From Tolypeutes matacus (lineage: Eukaryota > Chordata > Mammalia > Cingulata > Chlamyphoridae): a DNA stretch of 64,000 nt. Where the stretch lies: the NCBI GenBank assembly GCA_026826555.1, contig JAKSZT010054581.1, positions 1,078,857 to 1,142,856 on the forward strand, read 5' to 3'. Both the position numbers and the translations under genes were made by a program. Shown here piece by piece: positions 22,478-34,794 of the stretch (its first letter is position 1; each line of letters opens with the position of its first letter). The notes beneath the pieces are model-generated. The model saw nothing but the letters and a program-made list of their open reading frames with translations. It was not told the origin of the DNA and did not search any database.

Positions 22478-24125
22478 TTGACACTGGAAAAGGCTCAGAG
22501 CTTCCACCTTCAAGTATAATTACCAGAACAGAGTATTTAGTAGCACCTCTAAGAATGTTCCTGCTAATGCCCCATCATAGCCTGGCCTAAAGCTGTTAAA
22601 AAATTACTGTCAGTGATTTCATAACCAGGTTTCAGGGCATCTTTCCAACATGTAGATTTCTTAGGTGTCAAACTTAAATGCTGGGGACCTGTTCACATCT
22701 GATGTTTCACAGAGAGTTATTTTTCTTCTGGTCATCTTAGGGTAGGATTGTCCATTTACTGTAAGATGACAAAGTCTTAATTAAAACAGTGACAGTATGA
22801 TTCATGAAAACCACACCTTTGTTGTAGGAAATCCTTTAAAATACGCCTTTGCATAGACTTAATCAACAAGTCCACACATGAAGACATTTTCTGTGATTCA
22901 CACTGTGACTCTCTTTAAGCTTGATTTTCAACATTATATGACTTGGGAAGGAAGAAATAGACTCTTCCATTGATCATAACTAACAATGATTATTCTTCAA
23001 TAATAAGGATTTCCAAATAAATAATTTATAGATTGCCTGAAAGGGCCAGTGTGCCTGCCAATGTGTGCAACATGCCTGTAGTTGGTGTGGGTCCAACACT
23101 TGGTACCCTTGGCAGGACTCCATGGAAATCTATCTGCTTGTGAACCTGTGCATATTTCTGGAAAAAAAAAACTGGCTCTGAAGCCTTGAATCAGGCTAAG
23201 GTTTAGGTCCAACCCTGTTTAAATGCTCACTTCTGAACATTTCTCTATGATTATGTTCCTATATAATGAATGTGAGGATATAATGTTGAAATACATCTGA
23301 AATTGTGTTCATTTCTGAACTTCTGGAACAGAATCCCCTGCAAAGAGGCGTGTGGGAGGTTTACTTTTATTCAGGAACAGCAGATATTAAAGAACCATAT
23401 ACAAGGAGCCAAAGAGTTTCACCTCTCTTCTGGAAGCCATAGGGAGCCATGACTATAAGGCATGGTTGGAAAGAGATGTCCTTATCATTCCTCTCTTGGT
23501 GGCTGATGCTGCCACAAGGCTCCTTGTGCCTGTCTTTCCTGGCTGGGAGGCATATTTCCAGGTTTGGTATATAGGAGGAGCAGAACCAACCACAAAACTT
23601 TAAGAAGCCCCAGAGATCCCCTTGCTCTGCTGACATCCTGTGTTTCTTCCATTGAGCCTCTGCCTGGCTCTGTGTTAGCTTCTCCCTCCTCCCTGGACTC
23701 ATGGTCTCTGATCTTCCATGTGAGTCTAGAGGGACTATTGTGCCTTCCTGTTCTGGCTCCTGAGGAGCTTCTCAGCCTGAGTTCACAGAGATCTTCCACT
23801 TGGTGATGTAGGTATCCTTGCTGAATGTAGGTTCCATCTGATACCTACTTGCTGGAATTCCCCATCCCCTGTATCCTCCTCAGTCTTTCCTAAGAAGACT
23901 GCCCTTCCTGAATAGCAAGTTCCAATATCCATTCAGAGTGGGACACTGCTCAATGATGACCAAGTTCAGTGATGACCAAGCTCAAGTCTGGGATCATGGG
24001 ATAAGGAAGAAATAAAGTAAAGAGTCTGTGCTACAAGGCAAGGGAACAGGAGGTTACCCTGGCGAGAGGACAGGAGAGGTTGGCCATTCACAGGCAGAGT
24101 GAGACCTGAAAGACCACTCACACTT
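22478..24125. other. No recognised gene or repeat
   Basis: Continuation of the locus interrupted by the L1. There is an A-run at 23161-23170. Overlapping minus-strand frames of 104-111 codons at 23367-23799 have no motif I recognise. Confidence 0.5.
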
Positions 24126-24592
24126 TGTTTCTTTCCTAACCTTTTTAAAAATAATTTCAAAGTTACAGGGCAGCTTCAAAAATTATTAGAAATACCATAC
24201 AGAGAATTTAGCCACCACCCAGAGATCCACATCTATCAATTTTTAATAATTTGTCACATTTGCTGTATCATTCTCTATTTCTCTTTCTAATCTATCTAGC
24301 TATATCATCTATCTATTCTGTCTTTCCATTTCTAAACATTTGACAGTAAGTTGCATACATCATACTCCTTGAACTCTTAGTACATCCACATACATTTCCT
24401 GAAAATAAAGATGTTCATTTAAAAAACCATGTCATATGCATTTATCCATTTCAAGAAACATAACATTAATATACTTAAACACTATATTCCATTCTTTCAT
24501 ACATCCTAATAATTTCGTGTTGGTCATTTTCTCCTCTATTATTAGATCCAGTTAAGGACCCTGTGTTGCATTTAATTGTTGTTATTGCTTTA
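24126..24592 (-). mobile_element. Ancient L1 3'-UTR relic, minus strand
   Basis: Reverse-strand similarity to the 3' UTR of old L1M elements: the AATTTCAAAGTTACAGGGCAG start, the TTTGTCACATTTGCTGTATC phrase and the GACAGTAAGTTGCATACAT phrase. Edges are approximate. Confidence 0.65.
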
Positions 24593-24618
24593 GTCTCTCT
24601 CTCTCTCTCTCTCTCTTA
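24593..24618. repeat. (TC)n microsatellite
   Basis: Uninterrupted TC dinucleotides, about 12 units, at the boundary between two L1 relics. Confidence 0.95.
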
Positions 24619-25484
24619 ATTGTAGAAACATATATGCAATAGAAACTTTCCCATCTTAATCACTCCCAGGCACATAATTCCGTGGGATTACTTACACTCA
24701 CAATGTCATCACCATCCATTACGAGAACTTTCTTATCAGGAAATCTGCATGCATTATGCATTAACTCTCCATCTTCCACCCCTCTGCCCCTGGTAACCTG
24801 TTTACTTTCTGTCTCAATGCATTTGCATTTTCTATATATATTCTGTATAACTGGAATAATACAATATCTTTCCTTTTGTGTCTGACTTATTGCTTCAATA
24901 TGATGTCTTCATGGTTCATTTATGTAGAATGTATCAAAACTTCATTCCTTTTTATTGGTAATAATAATACTCCATTTTGTTCATCCATTCATCTGTTGAA
25001 GAACACTTGGGCTGCTTCTAACTTTTGTTTAGTGTGAATAATTCTGTTAGGTTCATCAGTGTACAAATATCTAGCTGAGTCCCTGAATTCAATTATTTGG
25101 GTGTATACCTAGAAGTGCATTTTCTGGGTCAGATGTTAATTCTATTTTTAAATTTTGAGGAACCAATACGCTGTATTTCACAGAGGCTGAACCATTTTAC
25201 ATTTCCACCAACAATATACTAAGATTTTTATTTTCCACATCCTTGCCAACACTTATTTTACACTTTTAAAATAATAACCTTTCTAGTGGGTTTGAATTGG
25301 TATCTTATGTTGTTTTGATTAGTATTTCTGTAATGGATAATTGTATTGAGCATCTTACCACATGTTTACTGACCATTTGCATATCTTCTTTGGAGAAATG
25401 TCTATTCAAATCCTTGGCACATTTTTATTGAGTTCTCTGATTTTTTGTTGAGTTGTTATAATTTCTTTTTTTTTCTTTTTTTTA

Positions 25485-25715
25485 CAATTTAGATGATACA
25501 GTTTAATAATTTTGATGATATTTACCATGTCCTGTGTCCATTACTATAAGGTAATGATAAACCTTCCCCATGACCACCAAACACCCCATTAGATCTTGAC
25601 TGTTCCCTTCCCCCCAGCCCCCCAGGGTCCATGATACCACCCTCTCCCTACCCATGGAATGTCAAGATTCACAGTTACATGCCCTGGGTATTTGAACCTG
25701 CCCTTCTATATTAAT
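25485..25715 (-). mobile_element. Internal L1 3'-UTR fragment with early poly(A)
   Basis: The sequence matches the proximal 3' UTR of the young L1 at 16880-17115 and 63350-63540 (shared CATTAGATCTTGACTGTTC and GGTATTTGAACCTGCCCTTC). On the minus strand it ends in an A-rich tract about 1.8-2.1 kb before the normal 3' end of the family, so it probably derives from an RNA polyadenylated early. Confidence 0.75.
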
Positions 25716-27896
25716 CATATATAAGATATATTGTTTCCAAATATTTTCTCCCATTCTATAGGTTGCCTTTTTACTATCTTGATAATGCCAATTTATACAT
25801 AACACTTTCAATTATGAAATGGATAATTTACTTTTTTTCTTTAGTTACTCATGCTATGGTTGTAAAATTAAAATCCATTGCCTACTACAAGTTCCTGGAT
25901 ATATTTCCCTATTTTTTCTTCTGAGTTTTTTTTTTTTTTTTAAGGATTAGCTCTTATATTAAGGAGATTGATCCATTTTAATTAATATTTATATATGGTG
26001 ATAGGTAGGAGTCCAAATTCATTCTTTTGCATCTGATATTCCACATATCTCAGTACCATTTGTTGAAGAGAGTATTTGTTTCCCATTGAAAGGCCTTAGA
26101 ACCTTCAATGAAAATCAGCTCATCATCATTGTGTGGGTTTAAAATTTTCAATTCTATTCCATTTGTCTATATGTCTTTCCTTGTGCCAGTACCACAGTAT
26201 TTTGATTATGTAGATGTATAATTGGTTTTTAAATTGGGAAGTGTGAGTCCTCCAATCTTGCTTTTTTCCAACATGTTTTTAGATTAAAGTCCTTCACCAT
26301 TCCATATTATTATAATCAATAGCTTTTCCATTTTTGTGAAAAAGGCTTTTGGAATTTTGGGGGGGATTGCATTAAATATATAAATTGCTTTGCATAGTAA
26401 TGACATCTTAATGATCATAGTCTTCCAGTCCATGAGCATGGAATATCTTTCCATTTATTTAGGTTTTCCTTCATTCCTTTCAGCAATGATTTGAAGTTTT
26501 CTGTGCAAGTCCTTAAATCCTTTGATAAATGCATTCTTATATATTTTATTCTTTCAGTTGCCATAGTAAACATAATTGCTCTATTGATTTCCTTTTCAGA
26601 TTGTCCCTTGCTAGTGTATAGAAACACCGTTCTTTATTATTATTATTATTATTGATCTGGTATCCTACTACATCCTGAATTCATTTACTATCTCTAGTAG
26701 TTTTGTTTTAGATTTTTCAAGATATTCTGTATATAGGATCATGTCTTCCGTGAATAGGGCTAATTTTACTTCTTTTCTAATCTTGATATCTTTTATTTCT
26801 TTTCTTGCCCAATTTCTCTGGCTTGAACTTCCAGTACACTGGTGAATAACAATGGTAATAACCAATCCTTGTCTTGTTCCTGATCTAAGTCAGAAAGCCT
26901 TCAGTCTTTCATCATTAAGTATACTGTTAGCTGTCCATTTTAACATATGCTTTTATCATGTTGAATAAGTTCCCTTCTGTTCCTAGTTTTCTGTGTGTTT
27001 CTATCATGAAAGGATGTGGGATTTTTGTCAGGTGTCTTCACTGCATCAATTGAGTTGATTATGTGTTTTTTTTCTTCATTCTACTAATGTGGTTAATTAA
27101 TTTACTTTATTTTCTCATGTTGAACCATCCTTTCATTCCTAATATAAATCCCATTTGGACATTGTGAACAATTTTTTACATAAATTATTTGACTTGATTT
27201 TTCACTATGTTTGGGGATATTTGCATCTATATTCTTAAAGAATATTGGTCTCAATTTTCTTTTCTTTTGTTGTCTCGCTCAGGTTTTGCTATTAAGATAA
27301 TGCTTGCCTCAAAGTATTGATGAAGATGTCTTCTCTTCAAATTTGGAAGAGTTTGGAAAGAATTGGTGTAAATTTTTCTTAAAATGTTTGATAAAATTCA
27401 CAAGTGAAAACATCTGGTCTTGGAATTTCTTTGTTGGGAGGTTTTTAATTACTAAATGTTTTATTAAATTTTCACATATTTGGGAATTTTCTCGTTCTCC
27501 CTCTGTTACTGATTTTTAGCTTCTGTCTATTGTGATCAGAGAAAATCCTTTGCACGATTACAATATTTTAATAAGTATTGAGAGTTGCTTTGTGACCTAA
27601 CATGGTCTATTTTAGAGAATGATTTGGATGCTTTTGAGAAGCATGTGTATCTGCTATTGTTGGATGAAGCATTATATATATGTATATATATGCTAAGTCT
27701 AGTTGGTGTACAGTATTGTCCAAGCCCCTATATCTTTATTGATCACACATTCATATTTTTATCTATTATTGAAAGTCGTGAGAGGAAGTATCTTACTATT
27801 AATATAGAAGCATGAATTTTTCTTTCCAAATCTGTTAATGCTTACTTCATATATTTTGGGGCTCTCTTTTATGTGTACATGTTTATCAACATTAGA

Positions 27897-27903
<7 letters not shown>

Positions 27904-27936
<33 letters not shown>

Positions 27937-28036
27937 NNNNNNNNNNNNNNNNNNNNNNNNNNNNNNNNNNNNNNNNNNNNNNNNNNNNNNNNNNNNNNNN
28001 NNNNNNNNNNNNNNNNNNNNNNNNNNNNNNNNNNNN

Positions 28037-28076
<40 letters not shown>

Positions 28077-28278
28077 AGGTATGATGGCCTGGAAATTGAA
28101 CCTGGGACCTCATAAGTGTGAAGATGGCACTCAACCACTGAGCCACAGCAACTTCACTAAGTTGGATTTTTCATTTGATAACTTGTTTTTCTTTGATTTT
28201 AGGAGGCACCAAGGACTGAACCAGGGACTTCCCATGTTGAAAGCAGGCGCTTAACTGCTTAAGCCACATCCACTCCCT
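27904..28278 (-). mobile_element. tRNA-derived SINE with two tRNA-like units, minus strand
   Basis: On the minus strand, 28278 downward begins with a tRNA-like unit (GTGGCTTAAGCAGTTAAGC as A box, GGTTCAGTCC as B box) and a second unit near 28145-28080 (GTGGCTCAGTGGTTGAGTG, GGTTCAATTTCC), then a long poly(A) that contains the gap. Flanks CATTAGATCTTTTT (27890-27903) and CATTATATCTTTTT (28279-28292) form a 14-bp target-site duplication with one mismatch. The unit type resembles xenarthran DAS-type SINEs. Confidence 0.85.
27937..28036. other. Assembly gap (100 N) in a poly(T) tract
   Basis: Exactly 100 N, a conventional placeholder for unknown length. Both sides are pure T (27899-27936 and 28037-28075). 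Frames predicted through it are meaningless. Confidence 0.99.
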
Positions 28279-30134
28279 CATTATATCTTTTTGTTGAATT
28301 GACCCATTTATCATGATTTAGTGTCCTTCATTTATCCCTTTTAACAGTTTATCTCTTAAAGTCTATTTTGTCTGATATTAATATTGCAAATATTAGTATT
28401 TGCATCAAATCTTTTTCTTTCACTTTCAACCTACTTGAGTCTTTGACTTTACAGGGAAACTCTTGTATAAAGAACATAATTTTGACTTTTTAAAAATGCA
28501 TTTTGTCAATCTCTGCATTTTAACTGGAGGGTATAGCCATTTACATATAAAGTAAGTGCTGATAATGCAGGGCTTATTGTGCTCTTTTCTTTTTGGTTTA
28601 AATATTTTGTATCCCTATTTTGTCCTTTATTTCTTCATTACTGATTGTTTTGGTATTTAGTTGATTTTTTGTAATGAACCACTTAGAATCCCTTGTCATT
28701 CATGTCTGTGAATATTTTTCAATATTTTTTTCTTTGCATTTAACATGGGACTTAATTTGAATATTTTAAATCTATAACAATCTCTTTGTGTGATATAAAC
28801 TTTACTTCAGTAGCATAAACAATGTTCTTCCCCCCTCTGTCCCCTAACATTATGTAGTTTTTAGATATTTATATATATTAAGTCTAAAATTATTGATTAT
28901 TATTTTTCTGCATTTGAATTTTAGATCCCATAGGAAGTAAAACAGAGTTACAAAAAAAAAAAATCATTTACCTATATTACCTTACTGGAGATTTTCACAT
29001 TATCATGCAGCTTCAATCTATTTCCTATTGTTTTTTTTTTTCAAGTTGAAGAACTCTTTATAAAATTTCTTATAGGGCCTGTCTAAATGGTGACAAACTG
29101 CTTCAGCTTTTGCTTATCTGGGAATGTCTTAATCTCATTTGAAAGACAGTTTTGAATTTTTGCTCATATAGAATTCCTGGTTTCTTATCAGAAATCTGCA
29201 CTTAATGAGGCTCTGTTGTACATGACACATTTTTTCTTCATCATAGTTTTCAAATTTCTCTCTTTATCTTTGGCATTCAAGAGGTCATGATATGTCTCAA
29301 TGTGGGTTTATGTAGGTATATCCTGATGGAGTTCGGTGAGCCTTTTGGACATGTATATTCATGTGTTTCTTTTAATTGGGGGAGTTTTTAGCCATTATTT
29401 CAGTAAATATTCTTTCTCCCTTCCACTCTTCCATCTCCTCCTAGGACTCTCATAATTAATACATTTGGTAGTGTCCCACAGGTATCCAGGGTTATATTCT
29501 CTTTTTTTCATTCATTTTTCTTTTGGTTATTCAGACAAGATAATTTCAATTATCTAATCTTCAAATTCACTAATTCTATATTTTGCCAATCCCCACCTGC
29601 TGTTGAACTTCTATAAGGAATTATTTATTTATGTCACTGTGGTCTTCTATGAATTCTATGAATTTTTATGAATTCTAAATCTTTATTGACATTCTCTTTG
29701 TGTTCATCTATCATCTTCCACATTTAAATGAGTTATTTGTCCATGTTTACCTTGGCTCTTGAGCATATTTATCACCATATTTTTATATTCTTTGTCTGCT
29801 ATGCCCAAAGTTTGGGGTCCCTCATTAAAGGGTTCTGATCTTTTGGCCTGATATTTTGCCTGAGCCATAATTTACTGTTTCTTTGTGTGCTTAGTGAAAC
29901 CTGGACAGTTTGATATTTTAATGTGTTAGGCCTGAAATTTAGAATCTAAAGTGTCTGTTCCTTAGGCTTGTATCCAGTTATTGTTATGACAGAGATTTCC
30001 ATGAATGCCAAAACCTGACAAAAAAAGAAAGAGAGGCAAAGAAAACAACTTTCCTAGGCCTTGTATATTGGCCTGAGCAACTGGTCTTCTTAAGATCTTA
30101 GTCATATTAAGGGAGCAATGTGAGGAGGAAATGA

Positions 30135-31704
30135 GGGGAGTAAATTCCATTTACAACAGCCACTAAAAGAAAAATATACCATTGAATAAACTTAAATAAA
30201 GGACTTGTACACAGAAAATTATACAACATTGTTAAGGAAATCAAAGAAGACCCAAATGAACGGAAGAATATTCCATGTTCATGGATTGGAAGACTAAATA
30301 TCATTAAAGTCAGTTCTACCTAAATTGATTTAAGATTTAGTGCAATCGCAATAAAAATTACAACAGCATTTTTGTACTGAATTGGAAAAGCTAATTACGA
30401 AATCTATTTGAAAGGGAAATGGGTCACAAATAGCCAAAAATATATTGAAAAAGAAAAACAGAATTAGAAGGGTGATGCTACCTGACTTTAAAACATATTA
30501 TAAAGCTACAGTGGTCAAAATTGTATGTCATTGGCACAAGGATAGACATACTGAGCAGTGGAATGGAATTGAAATTTCTGATATAGATCCTCAAATATAT
30601 GTTCAATTGATATTCAACAAGACCACCAAGCCCACTGAACTGGGACAGAATGGAGTCTTCACCAAGCCCACTGAACTGGGACAGAATGGAGTCTTCAACA
30701 AATGGTGCTTGGAGAACTGGGTATTCATATCCAAAAGAATGAGATAGGATCACCATCTCGTGCCTTAAACAAAACTTACCTCAAGATGGATCAAATATCT
30801 AAATATAAATGTCAAGACCATAAAGCTCCTAGAAGATAATGCAGGGAGGTATCTATGAGACCTTGTAGTAGGAAATGGTTTCATAAACTTTACACCCAAA
30901 GCACAAACAATGAGAGATAAAATAGATAAATGGGACCTCCACACAACTAAAAACTTTTGTGCTTCAAAGGTCAAGAAAGTGAAAAGTCTTCCTACTCAAT
31001 GGGAGAAAATATTGATAGCTATTTATCCAATAGGGCCTAATATCTAGCATATATAAAGAAATCCTATATTCAAAAATAAAAAGACAACCTATTTTTTAAA
31101 AAGGACAAGAGATTTGAATAGACAATTCTCCAAAGAAGAAATACAAATGGCTAAAAAGCACATGAAAAGGTGCTCAGGATCACTAGCTATTGGGGTAATG
31201 CAAATCAAAACTACAATGAAATATCTTCTTTCACCTATTAGACTGGTGGCTATTAATAAATCAGAGAACTACAAGTCTTGGAGAGGATGTGGAGGAAAGG
31301 GAGCACTTATCCACTACTGGTGGGAATGTAAAATAGTGAAGCCAGGGTGGAGGACAGTTTGTCAGTTCCTACAGATTCTATCTATAGGACTGCCATATGA
31401 TCCAGCAATCTCACTGCTGGGTGTATACACAGAAGAATTGAAAGCAGGAACATGAAGAAATATATGCACAACAATGTTCATACTGGCATTATTCAGTATT
31501 GCCAAAAGTTGGAAGCAGCCCGTGTCCATCAGCAGATGAATGGATAAGCAAATTGTGGTATATACATACAATGGAACATTACAATATTACTCAGCTGTAA
31601 GAAGGAATGCAGTATTAACACATGGGACAACATGGATGAATCTTGAAGACCTTATATTGAGTGAAGTAAGCCAGTCACTGAAGGACATGACCACATTGAT
31701 ATGA
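30135..31704 (+). pseudogene. L1 ORF2 C-terminal part, decayed
   Basis: The reading matches the ORF2 region after the reverse transcriptase: NIPCSW-type segment near 30270, PDFKTYYKATVVKIVCHWHK at 30482-30541, TELGQNGVF with KWCLENWVFISKRMR at about 30700-30747, then CGGKGALIHYWWECK at 31114-31455 (the Cys-rich C-terminal region), ending at TGA 31702-31704. Several stops and frameshifts. It contains an exact in-frame 36-bp tandem duplication (30625-30696). No start exists because the element is truncated. Confidence 0.88.
30625..30696. repeat. Exact 36-bp tandem duplication in L1 ORF2
   Basis: Two identical 36-bp units (30625-30660, 30661-30696), each encoding TKPTELGQNGVF-type residues in frame. 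Identity is complete although the host element is old, so the duplication is recent. Confidence 0.95.
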
Positions 31705-34310
31705 CTCAAGCAAATTGAGCAAACTCACAGAGCTAGAGTCTTGAAGATAGGTTATCAGGAGACAGAAAGGTAGTAGAGAGTGGTAAGCAGATGCTCAATG
31801 TGTGAAAAGTCTATGATAAGGTGAAAGGGAGTGGATGGACAATGGATGTGGGTGATCATGCTACAATGATGTGATTGGGTTTCATGGTGCAGGAATATGA
31901 GGTGGAATAAGGTGGAACATTGGGTTACACTATCCATGGAACAGGTGGAAGGGCTGGAAGAAGGAGCAGGTGAACTCTTGGGATTTGTAGGTTTGTGATT
32001 AAACTACAATGGTGGGAATGTTCTGGCAAATATCGCTGGGGAGGGTTACTGGTGCAGAACATCAGTGGTGGGGGGGATTTGTGGGATAGAGCACACCTGG
32101 GACATGCTTCTATGGAATATGAAAGTGTTCATCTTGTCATATTGTGTTATCTCAGTGAGTGGAAACCCACAAAATAAACAAGGAAATATTAAACTCCCAT
32201 CCTGGGATGTCCTGCTATCTTCTCAGTTAGAGGGGCAAGAATCTCTTCAGAACATAAGCAGTGCTTAACAAAAGAAATAGACCAATGTGTCAAGCCCTCA
32301 ATATCATTGCATGTAACTATGCACCCGATTCTTCAAAAAATGAAAGATAGTGGTTACCATAGTTTCTGAGAGCAAGGGGAGGGAAAAATAGAATAGATGG
32401 AACATAGAACCTTGGATTTTTTTCTGCATGATCTTGCAATGATAGATACAGGCCATTTCAAATGTTGTCAAAAACCTATTAAAGTGTACAGTGCAAAATG
32501 TAAATCATAGTGTAATCTATTGATCATGGTTATAGCAATGCTTCTATATTTGTACAATTGTAAGGAATGTACCATAAACATGTGAAATGTTAATAGGAGA
32601 GAAAAGAGGGGGAGTCTTGGGTATAAGTGAATCCCCTATATTTTCTATGTGACTTTTGTGTAACCTAAAGCTTCTTGGAAGATAAAGCAAAAAAACAAAA
32701 ACAAAAACAAAAACAAACAAACAAAAAAAAACACACTATGGAAACATATGGAAGAAATTGTCCTGTACCTAAAAGATAACAGATCGAACAATGAAGAAAG
32801 AAACTGAAAAAATTTTTACTGTTCTTTTTTATTTTTACCTTTTTTTATTCTTTTAATTTTTATTTTTTGTATTTTAATTGTTATTATTATTTTATTATTA
32901 TTTTTTATTGTTTAACATTTTAGCCTTGTTTTAGAGGAAGTTTTGGATTTCAGAAGGGTCACAACTGTGGCAGGGAAGAATCACCGGTGCAAGGTATCAG
33001 TGGTGAGGCAATGTGTGGGGAGAACTGCCCCTGAGGCATGACTCTATGACACATGAATATGTCCAAGTGATCATGGTGCATTGTCTCAGTGGGTGGAGGC
33101 CCACACAATGACCAAAGAATATTGAATTACCATCCTGTGAAGTCTTGTTACATTCTCCAATAGAGCAGCAAGCATCCCCTGAATACACAGGCAGTGCCCA
33201 GCAAAGGACAGACCACTACACTAGGTCCTTGATACTGATGGCTGTACTTATAAGCCTTTTATTGAGAAAGTGAAACTTAGCCTAATATTATATATTGCCC
33301 AAGAGTTACCTCCTGAAAGCCTCCTTGTTGTTCAAATGTGGCCTCTCTCTAAGCCAAACTCAGCATTTAAATGTACAACCTTTCCCCCAAAATGGGACAT
33401 GATTCCAGAGGATGAGCCTCCCTGGCAATGAAAGATTATTACCAAGTGTCAATTAGTGATACATTTGGAAAAAAGACCTTGACTAAAAGGGGGAAATATT
33501 AAATACAAATGAGTTTTTATGGCTAAGTGATTTCAAAGTGAATTGGGGTGTCATTCCAGAGGTTACACTTATGCATGTTTAAGCAGAACTCTTTGACTGC
33601 CACAGTAAACAGTGCCTCAAACAGTGGGGCTTCTGGGGGGCTCTAGAGACATCTAAATATTATAGGCAGGGCAGACAATCTCAGGATTTTGGCACCCTGT
33701 CATTGGGCCTTACCATGGAATATATGCTCTCCATTGTAGCAGTCTCATTTACAACTTCCCTTCCATCCATCTGCCCTATGGTATCTAAACCCCCTCTCAA
33801 TCAGAAAGAAAATGGGCATTACCAACCTAAAATTCTCAAGATTGAGGAATGAACAAACATATGGCAGAATGCAGCTATGGACTTAATTAGACTTATGATT
33901 ATTCTAACACTGGAAGAACTTGTATCATTGATATAAAGGCAGTGGCCATCAGAGTTTCTTAGGGGAGGGAGAGGAAAAAACAGCTGTAATATGGGATACT
34001 TTGGGATATTGGGATTGTCCTGCATGACATTGCAATGATGGATTCAGGCCATTTTACATTTAGTCAAAACCTATAAAATTGTGTGGTGCAAAGTGCAAGG
34101 CATAATGCACTAACAATACATTGTTAGTACAATGCTTCAATATGTATTCATCAAGTTTAACAAACATACCAAACCAATGAAAGATTTTGTTAATGGGGGA
34201 ATGTGTGGGAGGGGGAGGGCTTTGGTATATGGGAATTCTGTATATTTTTTGATGTAACATTTATGTAATCTAAAGCTTCTTTAAAAATTAAAAACTCAAA
34301 AAAGAATGCA
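31705..34310 (+). other. L1 3' UTR with two related modules
   Basis: Module A (about 32040-32690) and module B (about 32985-33240 plus 33820-34310) share ordered blocks: a CAGTGGTG-G-GATTTGTG-type block, GTTATCTCAGTGAGTGGA against ATTGTCTCAGTGGGTGGA, GCAATGATAGATACAGGCCATTT against GCAATGATGGATTCAGGCCATTT, and TGTAACCTAAAGCTTCTTGG against TGTAATCTAAAGCTTCTTTA. A T-rich spacer lies between (32815-32920). Module B has an extra 580 bp (33240-33820). Confidence 0.8.
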
Positions 34311-34794
34311 TTTAGAGAACAGCCCATGGCAAAAGTACAGGGTCCTCTCTGGCCTTTTCTGTGCATATGTATTATCCTGGACATATGCACATGGCCCTAT
34401 GAATCCCCCCATTCACTTGGATCCTAATATCACCCTTTCCCTTGGAAACAGTGTTTCCTCATGGTCTCAAGTATTACTTTATATGCCCCTACAGCCAGCA
34501 ATCCTTGGCAGCTCTGATTTGATTGCATTCCTACAATGTATATAGGAGAGCCCTTCAATCCACCTCTCCAATAAAGTCAAGTTCTGAGATGGTGAACCCA
34601 CAGTGTGGCCTGCTTTAGTCTTTCAGACTGCCACCAGAGATTGGCACAAGCAAATATACACCCAGTATGTACATAAGAGTTTCTCTGCTTTCTCTGGAAC
34701 CAGAACCACACTGAGAACATGGGCAGTCTCTCTGCAGTGCCAGTGAGAGGATGAGGGAGGGCACAGCCATTGAACCATGAGATTCTGTCATTTT
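34311..34794. other. No recognised gene or repeat
   Basis: Unassigned. A CCAATAAAGTCAAG phrase near 34568 and neighbouring sequence could be an LTR end, but I cannot support that. Confidence 0.4.

Larger units (their letters stand above)
26415..28900 (-). pseudogene. L1 ORF2 remains, heavily decayed
   Basis: Minus-strand pieces are recognisable: 26627-26415 (KEMKENLNKWKDIPCSW-like, C-terminal to reverse transcriptase), 26865-26668 (VKLALFTEDMILYTEYLEK, where the FADD motif is degraded to FTED) and endonuclease-like sequence around 27480-28480. Frames are short and many stops intervene. It is a marker of element age only. The SINE and gap split the endonuclease part. Confidence 0.72.
24625..30134 (-). 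mobile_element. Old L1, minus strand, with nested L1 fragment and SINE
   Basis: Reading down from about 29890: ORF1 remains (29000-29890), endonuclease, reverse transcriptase, C-terminal region, then the 3' UTR reaching about 24625. It is more decayed than the other L1s. It contains a younger L1 3'-UTR fragment (25485-25715) and a SINE (27904-28278) that holds the assembly gap. The stretch 29890-30134 may be its 5' UTR. Confidence 0.82.
30135..34310 (+). mobile_element. 5'-truncated L1, plus strand, with long 3' UTR
   Basis: It starts inside ORF2, downstream of the reverse transcriptase core, and runs through the ORF2 end (stop about 31702) into a 2.6-kb 3' UTR ending in an A-rich tail near 34310. 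It is the older counterpart of the 3' UTR of the L1s at 14.6 and 56.4 kb. Confidence 0.88.

Noticed and set aside
23367..23799. Overlapping 104- and 111-codon minus-strand frames
   Set aside because: No recognisable motif; the length is within chance for this composition.
27838..28146. Frames reading poly-Phe or poly-Lys
   Set aside because: They cross the 100-N gap in poly(T) and are artefacts.
34560..34640. LTR end with AATAAA
   Set aside because: No TG start, partner or target duplication could be found nearby.
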